Positions 8,222-17,757 of a stretch of DNA of 36,253 bases are shown piece after piece. The notes under the pieces are model-generated. The model did not search any database. It was not told where the DNA came from and saw nothing but the letters and a program-made list of their open reading frames with translations. Position 1 is the stretch's first letter; every line of letters starts with the position of its first letter. This DNA is from Thalassiosira profunda (lineage: Eukaryota > Bacillariophyta > Thalassiosirophyceae > Thalassiosirales > Thalassiosiraceae), in the NCBI GenBank assembly GCA_036939355.1, contig JALLAP010000032.1, positions 1 through 36,253 of the forward strand, given 5' to 3'. Position numbers and translations under genes: made by a program.

Positions 8222-10953
8222 ATGGCAGCAGCAGTGCCAGCCTCCGATTCCCTCAGGAGTGTGCGTGAAGCAATCATGTCAGCCTTGGATAAGGATCATG
8301 CATGGCTCTATGACAAAAACAGTGGCCAGGAGTGGGCCATGACCATCGCCAGGTCTGGAGACCTCCGCCAGGCAGTTGATCGCCTCCAGCAGTGGGGGAA
8401 GGCTATCGCCCCAAATATCATGACCTTGTTTGTTGACTTGGGCGCCAGAGGGATTTCACCACCAATGGACCCCATCTTTGATCTTCCAAAGGATCAGGTT
8501 TCCTTTGCGAGTGATGACGCCCACAAACAATTTGACAATCTTATCAACCACCACTACCACGATGATCCCAAACCTGATGAGGGGGGTGTGGGCCATGATC
8601 TGGGGACAGTGGCATTGTTGAGACGGATCATCACTTGGTCCCAAGTCACGCCCAAAGCCAGCAGGGACATTGGACAACTGCTGTCCGATCTGGGCAGACT
8701 TACGTGTCCCATGCAAGTACACCACTTGGCATGTATTGTGGCCTGTGTTGAATCGACACTGGTGGCATTGACCAGAGGCCACATCATCAAGGGCACGGAT
8801 CCCAAAGGAGCACTCTATCAATCTTTGATTCTTGATAGTGTTTTGGGGCACACTGTGACGAAGTTCCTGGCAAAATTACACGACAAAACACCAGAAAGTG
8901 CCAACGAGAGGGCACAACTCACACGCCTCCAACGGCAGCTTCGTTCTCATTCTCCACAAGTGGATTACCACCTTCTCCACACCCTGTCATATCTCTGTCA
9001 CATATCCTCTTTGGGAGGTTGCGAGGGTGAAGCCCCACCCAGTGTGATCCAAATCCAAAACACGTGGCAGGAAAAGTGTCGACCCCACTTGTTTGGGACT
9101 TTGTCTCTCAAGGCATGTGCACCTTTGTTCCAGCTCCTCTCAGCTCATCCAACAATGAGCAAGGAGGGCACCAAGAGTGCTGGGGAGAAGGAACACCACC
9201 TGGCAGATGGGACAGAAGAAGTGGGGGAGCACAGTGTGGGCATTCAAGCTTGTTTAAATAATGGTGAGCCATCAGGGGAGGGGCATCTCAGGTGGCTTGT
9301 GTTGTGGGAGATTGAGGGATCATTGCCTCCCTGTCACTTGTGTGAGTTTGTCCTTTCCACTCTGGTGCTCTTCCTCATGTCTGTCGTCCACCCTCCTCCT
9401 CTCCTCTCAGTTTTGAATCCAATGCATGGGCACCCACAACCTGGAGGGCCCTCTCCACGGCCACAGAAGTGCCACCGGCTGCCAGTGCACACAACAGCTG
9501 GTGTGATGGAGCAAACACAGAGTGTGGCTGTCATTGATGATCACTCAGTGCTGGTAAAACAACAAACATTCCTGGACCAGCAACTCAAGACCCTCTGTTT
9601 GACTGACACACCTGACTTGGTTCACAAGACACTCTTGGAACTCATCAAGAAAGGTGAGGGCCCACAAGAGTGTTTCAGGCCCTTTTCTTGCTGAATATGG
9701 GATGAGCAAACCTGAACCTATCCACACATACATTCGAGGACTACTCACACACTGACCCCCCACCTTCACTTTTGCTGTTCAGACATACATACGCCTGACG
9801 ACAAAATTGGTCAGGATATAATTGATCTCTCAGGTGATGAAACAACTGCACCCCCCCCAGAGCACCAGTGCGGGGGGCTAAACTGACATTCAACCTCCTG
9901 GCACTCCTGGGGGCCAGCTCAGTCGAAGAGTCCTACTCCCTACCTTTGGAGTTTCGCAATTTGGTATCCCGACAATCAGCACACAACCAAACACTCTTCA
10001 CCTATTTCCCACCAAATTCGAAGACACCAAAGCCCATCACTGGCCATTATGTCTGTTGTCTCCTCAACAACCCACCTTACGAGTTCACTCAATCAGACAA
10101 AGAGATATACCCTGGTTCATGTTTCAACCCAAAATGGCTGACTGATGAAGTTATGGACTTTGTCATATCCCAATTGAACGAGTATGTGCTTGGTGAAGAG
10201 CATGTGCTTGGTGAACCTGCCAGGAGGAAGGCTATCATACTCAATACCTATTTCCTTACGAAATTGGAATCTGACTGGGAGCGTGTACAGTGTGCGTTTA
10301 AAAAGAAGGGCCACATGGGTGACATCAAGGAGAAGCAAAGGTTGGAGCTTGACTGCCTCGCCAGGGCCCTTCGGTTCTTTTTGAAGGCCAGTGGGGGCAT
10401 GGCACTTTCATGTTTTCGGGATTGTATCATTCTCATCAGCACAAAGGATCAGCACTGGACCATGACCACTGTCAGCCTAAATGAGGGTCAGTACATTCAC
10501 AAGGACTCACTCAAATCAGAAACAACCGAAGAGGTTGGCAAAAACATTGCCAAGTTCTTTGACCTCTTCAGTGAATATGCATTGAACCAGGAGGGAAAGG
10601 CTTATTTCAGTGTGATACGATCATTGCGGTCATCCATCTCCAACCAGACTGCAGATTCGGAGCCAATTCCAGACTGCAAACAAAACCTGGAACAAAAGGT
10701 GGAGGAATGTGTCCACAGTGCTGGGATCGCAGCAGGGCTCAGACGACCCGAGGGTCGCAGTTTTGACATTGGTAACTGCACTCAGCAGGACAATGGGATC
10801 GACTGTGGAATTTTTGCATTGGTGTATGCCATTGCTGAGGCCACTGGGCAGAGGATTCCCACCCAATGTCTGAACTCGAACGGCTGTGACACCTTCAGGG
10901 ACCAGGTGGCACATTGTCTGATGGCCAATTATCGGGAGTCTGCCCATGCTTAG
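8222..10953 (+). CDS. Ulp1/SENP-type SUMO protease (peptidase family C48), three inferred exons
   Basis: C48 cysteine proteases process SUMO precursors or remove SUMO from proteins, usually in the nucleus. The C-terminal exon shows the catalytic domain: WLTDEVMDFVISQL, then His in DQHW (codon 10453), Asp in HKDSL (10504), the oxyanion Gln in CTQQDNGIDCG (10783-10786) and the nucleophile Cys (10804). His and Asp are 17 residues apart, as in yeast Ulp1. Asp to Cys is 100 residues, about 50 more than in Ulp1, so an insertion is present. The N-terminal ~470 residues are helical and unrecognised. Exons are 8222-9263, 9411-9653 and 9869-10953, giving 789 aa. The second splice is uncertain: an acceptor at 9782 would add a stretch containing IIDLSGDE, a typical SUMO-interacting motif, but needs a further frame correction near the C8/G6 runs. 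The start has an ideal Kozak context. Confidence 0.8.
9264..9410 (+). other. Intron 1 of the SUMO protease gene
   Basis: 147 nt (3 x 49), GTGAGC donor, long pyrimidine tract and CTCTCAG acceptor, phase 1. It contains no stop in the coding frame, so a retained form would stay open. Called an intron because the translated insert is hydrophobic and pyrimidine-driven. Confidence 0.65.
9654..9868 (+). other. Intron 2 of the SUMO protease gene (3' end uncertain)
   Basis: GTGAGG donor, phase 1. The acceptor CACCAG at 9868 restores the protease frame. A better-looking acceptor (TTGCTGTTCAG, ending 9782) gives a SUMO-interacting-motif-like exon that then hits a stop after the C8 and G6 runs. Confidence 0.5.
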
Positions 10954-11010
10954 AAGGTGCACCCTCTTTCCAGGAAGGACAAATCTGATGTTTTCATATG
11001 GTAACTTGAT

Positions 11011-11017
11011 CTCATAA
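11011..11017 (+). promoter_or_regulatory. CTCATAA element before the BRWD-like gene
   Basis: TCTCATAATTCTCAG, ending 71 nt before the ATG at 11089 and 58 nt after the SUMO protease stop codon. Proposed initiator. Confidence 0.5.
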
Positions 11018-11088
11018 TTCTCAGTAACAGTAAGAGGGAAGAAGATCACTTTTTTCGTCTTGCTACCCTCAGGACATTGGTGGGCAGC

Positions 11089-14000
11089 ATGAGCACATCA
11101 GGGGTGCCTTGTGGGACAGAGGTGAAGCGGTCAGGGAGTAGCATCCCATCATGCCTGCGAGATAAACCTGGCAAAAGGGCAAAGATTGAATATGAAAATA
11201 GTCAGTACCATTCATTGCCCACCATCACCATGCCTGGGACGGCCCAACTTGTCCTCAACATATGCAACAAACAGAGAGGTTCACAACTGGGAGGGCGCAA
11301 ACAGTATTTAAGTGTACCAGGTATAGGGCCAGGGGCAAGGTGTATAGACGTCTACCAAGTTGCAGAAGAGACAGCACTGAACACTACTCAAGGCGAACCA
11401 AGCTTGGCCACCAAGGACAACTGGGACATCGCACTTGCACTTTCTGGGCTGAGTGTAGACTCATCCTATGACAAGAGAATGATGGGGCAGTACACTGGCA
11501 TCTGCTATCCACCCCCCATGTCTGCTCTAATGTCAAGGATGGCCCCATGTGGAGCAATTAGGATCCGGCAAGGCACACCACACTGCAATGGTGACCCAGT
11601 CATCGGTTTAGAGTTTGACAAGACGGGGGAATATGTTCTCACATTTTCATCGTGCGAAATCTATGTCCATAGGCTTGTCAGGGGTGTAATAGCACACACA
11701 CACAGTGATGAACTTTCCCAGCAGGGGGGACTGAGGCAAGCATTCACTTCTTGCCAATCGCCCCCCTGTCCTGGCCAAGGGGCCACTCTAGTTCACAAAG
11801 AGGTCCATGACGCCACCGTGTGCTCCATTGACGTCAGCACAGACAATGCATTTGTGGCCAGTGCCTCGGTGGACGGGGTGGTTCTTGTCTGGTCACTATG
11901 TAACAAGAAGGAGGTCAATGGTGGGACAGGTGGGACAGGCAACCCTCTCAAACCAGCGACGATAAAGCTGCAGATGACAGATGGTGAAGGAGTGGTGATG
12001 GTGAGAGCTGGCTGTGATTACTATATTAAATTCCCCCTATTCTCTCTTCACCTCTCACCTGTGCTCTATCTACAGGTTCACTGGCTGGCCCTATGTCCAT
12101 CTCGGCTTGTGACATGTGCCCCTTGTGGCACAAGCACACTTTGGGCTGTCCAGGAGAAGAGGCTGAGGGAAACTGAGCAGCTCACCTCTGTTGCCCTTCT
12201 CCGCTGCCCCTGTCATGATCCATTGCCCATGATCCCCCAGTGGGTGAAGGATAATTCCCCATACAACCGAGATGATGTATGCTACATAAAGCATTGTGTG
12301 TCCAAGTCCCGACATGATGAGCAGCAGGGTCACCAATATGGGGAAGTTTGCTGTGTGGCCGTGTGTCCAATGGGACATCATTTGGTCACTGGCACTGTGA
12401 AAGGCTTCTGTCTCATGTGGAGTGATCAAGACCCTTGGGATGGGCACAACACTTTCAGCTTGAAGACATCGCATGACACCCCTATCACCATTTTTGAAGG
12501 GCATTCGGGTGAGGTGACCATTGTGGCATACCCAAATCAGGCTGGTGAACGCCTCCTGAGTGTCTGTGATTCTGAGGGCTGTGTGAAAGTCTGGTCATGG
12601 GCTCTGGGCACGGAAGAGAAAGAGGTCATCACCAAATCCCTGGTGACAATTAATCTGAACTATGCATCCGGTGGTTTGCCCAAGGCTGCGGCATGCATGC
12701 AACCCCAGCACACCGTCACCAATGTGACTGCCACTTGGTCTTGTGACGACATGCAAATCATTACATATCATCACTTCCTCAGGGAGAAAGTCTTATTGCG
12801 TGGAGGCATGATGTTTGTATGGGACAGTTGTTCAGGATTGTGCTTGCTGAGGGTGGCATCACCCGACATGAATCCTTTGGTGCCTGTGATGTTGGCACCC
12901 CATCCCAAAGATCCAGCTATTCTCGCAGTGACAGGAAAAGACGGCCAGACCATCAGTGTCTGGCATCTTCGTTCAGCTCGAATCCTCTCCTCTCACCAGA
13001 TTGAGGAGACCACGGCAGGCCACGTCCAGGCAGACTTTGTCGAGGCTCAATGGAGCCCTGATGGGTTTACACTGGTTGCCTGTGATACCAGCCTGATTAT
13101 GCACATCTTTCGCATCCACACACCCCCAGACAATGACACCTTGCCAAGACCTCTGTCGGGTAAGCCCCCTGTCAGGGTCAGGGTTGGGGTCAGCCAAAGA
13201 ATGCAAAAGCGTGTGGAGACGATGAGCCTACATGGGCCCCTCCCATTGCCAATAGACACAGTGAAGCATGCCATCGAGGACAGACTCCGCCAAAGAGCCG
13301 AACTTTACAGTGGATCACAATTGCCAGAGAAAAAGGATGGCAAGCACTCAGCACTGGCATTGCTCCTCTGCCCTGCTGGTCTACGTGCTCACCCGGATAC
13401 AGTGAACATGTCCCGCTCTTTGCCTCGTCCGCATATCAGGAGACTCGAACAGAGGGCTCACCAACCAAGATACAGGAATGAAGACGATATGGAAAGCATG
13501 GGTTCCCATCATGACACTGATAGTAGCTACACATGCCCAACTGACGATGATGGCAGTGTTCCTGATGATGTAATCCTCAGTGAGCAAGCCTTGACAAATG
13601 ATGACCACGAGATAGTCAACAACAGCAGCGGTGACAGCAGTGGAGGGTATGGAAATGATCACCAGTGTCTCCAAGCTCATGCACCCCTGACCATCACCGC
13701 CCCTATTCACAAGGCTGGTGACATCTCAACAGAGGCGGAAATGCGAGACAATGGTCCTGGCGTCAAAGTCTCAAGAGATTGGGCACTGGACCAGGAGCTT
13801 GGTCAAAGTTTTTGTCCGCAAATTGGAGGTGAGCCTTATGCCCCTCTCTCCTGCCTTGCCTATTGCTCCTTGTACATTGACCTCCCAACCCACCATCACA
13901 TATGCCACCTTCTGTCCCCATAGGAGCAGTGACCTTCCTGCCAGCCAAGCACAAAGACTTTTGGCAGCTCTGCCGAGAGCGTTCACAACTTATAGATTGG

Positions 14001-14564
14001 CCATTGGAGGCACAAAACACACACACGCACCATGCACACAATAAAATCTGTTGCCGAGTCAAATCGGTTTGCTATCAGTACCCCTTCATAGGTCAACTGA
14101 AACAACTTCTACAACAAGGGAATGGCAACTCAATACCCATCATTGCTTTGGTCGAATTGGAAAGCCCCGACAATCACCCCATAAAAGTTTCTTACTTTCC
14201 GGGCTGTGGCTACATTCTGAATGATACAGACACCGAGGTGCCACAAATGCCTCAAACTGCCGAGGCCAAAGTGGCAGCATTGAATATCCTTGATGACATC
14301 AAGAAAACCTATCCGGGGCTTGAAGCCACCGGCCAGTCATCATCACACCACAGAATACCCCTGCCCATGTCACTCGACCTCATCAAAAAAAGATTGGAAA
14401 GTAGGTACTATGCCGGACCTGAAAGCTTTGTTCAAGACCTGCAAACACTGTTTACCAATGGAGGGATCTCTGCCATCCTGCCCAACAGTGAATGTGGTGC
14501 ATTGTTGCAGCGGCTTGCTCCTATCCAGGAGCATATTGCTCTCAGTTGGCATAAAAAGGAATAA
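11089..14564 (+). CDS. BRWD/PHIP-like WD40-bromodomain protein, three exons
   Basis: BRWD/PHIP proteins are chromatin readers that pair a WD40 propeller with a crypto-Tudor module and bromodomains, and PHIP also serves CUL4 ligases. Here WD40-type repeats fill roughly the first 690 residues (CSIDVSTDNAFVASASVDGVVLVW, CCVAVCPMGHHLVTGTVKGFCLMW, VTIVAYPNQAGERLLSVCD..VKVW, ISVWHLRSARIL). A low-complexity acidic linker follows. A segment reading FCPQIGGAVTFLPAKHKDFW resembles the PHIP sequence 'VPQMGDEVIYFRQGHEAY' and precedes a CRVKSVCYQYPF strand. The last ~70 residues resemble a bromodomain (PMSLDLIKKRLESRYYAG, FVQDLQTLF), but the BC loop lacks the usual Tyr-Asn, so acetyl-lysine binding is doubtful. 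Exons are 11089-12000, 12076-13828 and 13924-14564, giving 1,101 aa, shorter than animal members and with a single bromodomain. Confidence 0.75.
12001..12075 (+). other. Intron 1 of the BRWD-like gene
   Basis: 75 nt (3 x 25), GTGAGA donor and CTATCTACAG acceptor, phase 0, without in-frame stop. Removing it joins DGEGVVM to VHWLALCPS and restores a WD40 strand. Confidence 0.7.
13829..13923 (+). other. Intron 2 of the BRWD-like gene
   Basis: 95 nt, GTGAGC donor and CCCCATAG acceptor, phase 1. Needed to join the WD40 part to the crypto-Tudor/bromodomain part, and the join reproduces a PHIP-like motif across the junction. Confidence 0.85.
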
Positions 14565-14889
14565 TTTTGTGTATTAGATTCATTCCTACCTCATTGAGCA
14601 TGCCCAACCAGCATTACCTTGATAGAGACGATGGCATGCACATAATAGAGCTTGCATCCTGCACCATAATGATGTCCCACCTGGAATGCCAGGCAGGCAC
14701 ATTAACAGCAACCACACAAAACAAGGAAGAGGTGGGCCATGGAGGAAAGTGACACGAAAAGGTGAAAGTGACCTCTCTAGAGAAAGTACCTACCTCAACT
14801 GGCTCTCGAGACAGAAATGGGATAGTCAAGTGCAAATAGGCAATACCAATCCACCTACTTACCAGGTAGGTATCTAGCTAGCTCGAGGG
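14565..14889. other. Spacer, no gene recognised
   Basis: Only short ORFs. Carries TACCTACC (14789) and a small inverted pair ACCTAC..GTAGGT (14854-14873) followed by CTAGCTAGCTCGAG. Probably the 3' region of the BRWD-like gene and the promoter of the MYND gene. Confidence 0.4.
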
Positions 14890-14896
14890 CTCATAA
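14890..14896 (+). promoter_or_regulatory. CTCATAA element before the MYND gene
   Basis: GGCTCATAATTTTTG, ending 107 nt before the ATG at 15004, the same spacing as in the SUMO protease gene. Proposed initiator. Confidence 0.5.
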
Positions 14897-15003
14897 TTTT
14901 TGTTGCTCGTTGTGGATAAGTAGCTTTCATGGTGCTGTGTGCTGCACACTCCACCTTCCACCTTCCGGTTGAGACCAACCAGCTAGAGTAACAGCAGGAC
15001 AAG

Positions 15004-15825
15004 ATGATGACATCACTCCAGTATTGCTGCTCTTGCAAGACAGGGGGAACCCCAGAGCACCAGCTGAAAAGATGCACAGGCTGTGGGAATGCTGCTTACT
15101 GCAGTAAAGAATGTCAGATGCAGGACTGGAAGAGGCATAAAAAGGAATGCCTTAAATCCTACACTATTTTTGTGTCGTCAGCAAGGCCTATTGCATCAAC
15201 AAATCATGGCATTGTCACCAAGCATGGCCCCTTCCACATGGGAATAGCTAAAGAATTCATGGCAGGAGCCAACTTGACAGCCGATGTTTCCAGATGCCAC
15301 CCAACAACACTCTCGTCTTTTGGCATCACACAGGAAACACTCTTTGACTCTCGAAGGGGTGGTTTTGGCGGAATGATGGTGGAAACCTCCAGCAATGGTC
15401 TCTACATAGGGGATGGCTGGAACCATCGAATCACTACCTTGGAGAGTGCCTTGGGTGCTTCTGGGCTGAACATCCATGCATGGTGTGTCAACCAAGATGA
15501 TGAATGCTTCGACTATGCAGATGACTACTTTCAAGCCATTGCATTCTTCTCATCAGAAACGATCACCAGAGTTCCCTTTCCTATGGCGCTGCAACAGCAG
15601 TTGTTACCTCATCTCAAGATGATTTTTAACAGCTGGTTGGAAACCAGTGGGAAAACACTGGCACAGCATTTGAGCACGATCAGGCGGGGGCATTTCAATG
15701 TGCGCATGTGTTGGCACAGGGCCATGGTGTTGGCCGAGGCTTACCCAGATCAGTATCAGGTCATCGTGGGGTCGTTGGGGTTTGTTCAAGATGACGGCAT
15801 CAACACTTTCTGGGTGTGGGGTTAG
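15004..15825 (+). CDS. MYND zinc-finger protein with a shared C-terminal domain
   Basis: 273 aa, intact, single exon. An N-terminal MYND finger is complete: C8-C11, C24-C27, YC33-C37 and H45-C49. MYND fingers bind proline-rich peptides in partner proteins. No SET domain follows. The middle (residues 60-180) is unrecognised, with FHMGIAKEFM, GGFGGMMVETSSNGLYIGDGW and HAWCVNQDDE. The C-terminus (residues ~185-273) contains GHFNVRMCWHRAMVL, YQVIVGSLGFVQDDG and ends WVWG. This matches the end of the frameshifted gene at 1814-2751 (CCYHRAKIL, YGVVIGSLGFKQPDG, WEYG), so the finger and the C-terminal domain are separable modules. The start ATG has A at -3; a second ATG follows at once. Function unknown beyond likely protein binding. 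Confidence 0.8.
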   Translation: MMTSLQYCCSCKTGGTPEHQLKRCTGCGNAAYCSKECQMQDWKRHKKECLKSYTIFVSSARPIASTNHGIVTKHGPFHMGIAKEFMAGANLTADVSRCHPTTLSSFGITQETLFDSRRGGFGGMMVETSSNGLYIGDGWNHRITTLESALGASGLNIHAWCVNQDDECFDYADDYFQAIAFFSSETITRVPFPMALQQQLLPHLKMIFNSWLETSGKTLAQHLSTIRRGHFNVRMCWHRAMVLAEAYPDQYQVIVGSLGFVQDDGINTFWVWG

Positions 15826-16455
15826 AATCGAACTAAATGGCCCGCTCATAGTTTCATAGGTATCGTATGATAAAGGGCACTTAATTCAAGGGAAACAACA
15901 CAGCAACACAGAGCAACGAAGACCACCTCAAATATTGTATACTTAAATGCCTCTTGCCCCCAAAGCACACCTTTGCTTTTTGGAGAATAGCCGCAGAAGC
16001 CTTCTGTTCTGGATGAGATGTACAAGTGCTACCAATGAAGACCTAGGTAGCCGAAGAATTATTATGTAGGTGCACTCAGGCAGGTTGCAGTAAAGTTTTC
16101 ACAGATTGGGGTTGGAGGCAAAGCCGTGGCCGCCATTCATTAAAAGGTGCAATCCGAGTGATTGGCGGCACCAAAAAAGAAATCTGGTGAGGGGAGTGTG
16201 ATTGAGTGGTAGGAGAGGAGCGTGAACCATCCAGTGAATGATTGCTAGCACTGAGAGTTCATACAAAATAATTCGAAAGATGTGGTCAACTACCTATTGC
16301 TTTTGTCCATAATATGCCCACACTTAACATCTGTGTTTCTCCGCACCTGAGAGCTCCGTCAAACTATCCACTCTAGTCTCTATCGAGTGTGTGTGCACAT
16401 GCACACACACACACACACACCACATACACACAGTTTCAATTCTTTCTGTCCCGTT
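15826..16455. other. Spacer with CA microsatellite
   Basis: No gene seen. Holds CTCATAG and TAGGTA words near 15845-15862, ACCTAGGTAG near 16041, and a (CA)10 run at 16402-16421 preceded by GTGTGTGTGCAC. It separates two convergent genes. Confidence 0.5.
16402..16421 (+). repeat. (CA)n microsatellite
   Basis: About ten perfect CA units, preceded by a GT run, giving a weak GT..AC self-complementary pair. Confidence 0.85.
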
Positions 16456-17399
16456 CTACAAACCGAGGTCGTGGGTATCTTCGTACCCATCGAACTTGAC
16501 TGCTCTCTCTGCATTCGGCGGCATTTGGCCTTGCACGGTCATGAGGGGATACTCCACAGTGCGGGCCTCAACTGCCACGCCAGTCCAGTCGTTACTCGGC
16601 TTGAGGTACACCTTGGGAACCAGAAGGATGCTTCGATTCCGCCAGTGTAATCCCCAAATCTTACATTGCTGTAGAATTGACTGAGCTGTGCAATGAGGGT
16701 GTCCCTCCCGTTGTGTGTGTAGAACAGCTCGGCGAGGCTTCTGCATCTGTACCAGGGAGAGTTGACCACACCCGTGTTGATGAAATAGCTGTTGTCACGG
16801 CGCAGAACCGCCAAGAGGTGAGCCTCCTCCTTCCCCTCCATCATGACATGCAGGCGGAGGAAACCATAGTCGAAGTTCTCCATGGCATTCTCGAAGCGGA
16901 CCCGTTCCTCAGCACCCCCTTCATCCCCTGGTGTCAAAAGGAAAAGGTGGTAGATTGCCGTGCCAGCTTCGATGGTACGGATGCGGCCTGGATGTTCGCC
17001 CGGGTTACCGATTATTTCTCCATTGTCAGCATAGTGGAGGGTCGAGTTTGTCCAGAAATGGCCGATATCGCCAGGAGACAGGGGCCCACCAATGGCACGC
17101 ACTTGGACCAACACTGTGAACAGTGTGTCAACCTCCACCAACTCCTCATCCGGGTCGACCCCGCCAGCCCAGCCTTCCAGGAGACGCAGAAAGCTATGGT
17201 TGGTGTTGACTAAGGCTTGGGTGGCGTTGTAAAGGGCGACAACTCCACAGATGCCACGGAGGGTATCATACCACATGTTGATCAAGGTCCAGTTCCTATG
17301 CCTCCTCCCATTGACCGTGTCTGCTGCTGCGCCGGCGTCGGCCTGCTCCGGTTCCCCCTCCAACCTCTGCCGGACATTGCGACCGCTGGATCGAGCCAT
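16456..17399 (-). CDS. Hypothetical protein, one frame change
   Basis: Family not recognised. On the minus strand the product starts MARSSGRNVRQR, has one short hydrophobic helix (GICGVVALYNATQALV, about residues 50-65) and then an ordered region with LFTVLVQVRAIGGPLSPGD, YGFLRLHVMMEGKEEAH and SQFYSNVRFGDYTGG. The first frame reads on to 16539 in unlikely sequence. A protein-like C-terminus (LLVPKVYLKPSNDW, TVEYPLMTVQGQ, EDTHDLGL) continues in the neighbouring frame to 16456. The switch lies near 16625-16640. Intact length is about 310 aa. It is the only minus-strand gene between 6 kb and the telomere. A CTCATTA variant of the promoter element lies 20 bases upstream of the ATG. Confidence 0.55.
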
Positions 17400-17418
17400 G
17401 CTCTCTACTATTGTGCAA

Positions 17419-17425
17419 TATAATG
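17419..17425 (-). promoter_or_regulatory. CTCATTA variant before the 17399 minus-strand gene
   Basis: On the minus strand TCTCATTATAT lies 19 nt before the ATG, similar in spacing to the 1794 element. Weaker match than the others. Confidence 0.3.
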
Positions 17426-17535
17426 AGACTGTTCGAAAATGCTCTTGGTGTCAGTAAAAGTCAGTACAATAGATAGATACGATAGGTAGATAGGTTGTTG
17501 TACCTACGTACTGTGAGAGTAAGTAAGACAACAAA

Positions 17536-17560
17536 ATTAACTAATTTAGTCTATTTATGC
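17536..17560 (+). repeat. Partial GTCTAATTTAG-type repeat
   Basis: AAATTAACTAATTTAGTCTATTTATGCCC-like sequence, a diverged fragment of the family found at 6.3, 20.1-20.4 and 28.3 kb. Again it lies upstream of a plus-strand gene, with TAGGTA motifs at 17485-17511 beside it. Confidence 0.35.
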
Positions 17561-17757
17561 CCAACGGAGCTTTTTGCTCACAAAAAACTGACAGCCACCA
17601 GCTGCACCGAAAACACCAAAAACACGCCCCACTGCACCTCTCATCCACACAACCGGCATCAACACCTCAGAACGACACGACCGCTGCCCGGCGGCTCCAA
17701 CATGCACCTGCCCCCTCCCAGACCTTGCATTGCCACCCCACACGAGCCGGCGAAAGC

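Noticed and set aside
8222..10953. C48 protease as part of a DNA transposon
   Set aside because: Ulp1 domains do occur in some DNA transposons, but this gene has introns, no adjacent transposase and no flanking inverted repeats, so a cellular SUMO protease is simpler.
13763..14062. Antisense ORFs over the BRWD-like gene and other overlapping open frames
   Set aside because: They mirror conserved plus-strand coding sequence, lack start context and promoter elements, and cross the inferred intron.
15004..15825. SMYD-type SET-MYND methyltransferase
   Set aside because: The MYND finger is complete, but the protein is only 273 aa and shows no SET motifs (no NHS or GEELxxxY-like sequence).
15815..15845. 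tRNA 3' half suggested by GGTTAGAATCGAAC
   Set aside because: No matching acceptor, D or anticodon arms around it; it overlaps the MYND gene stop codon.
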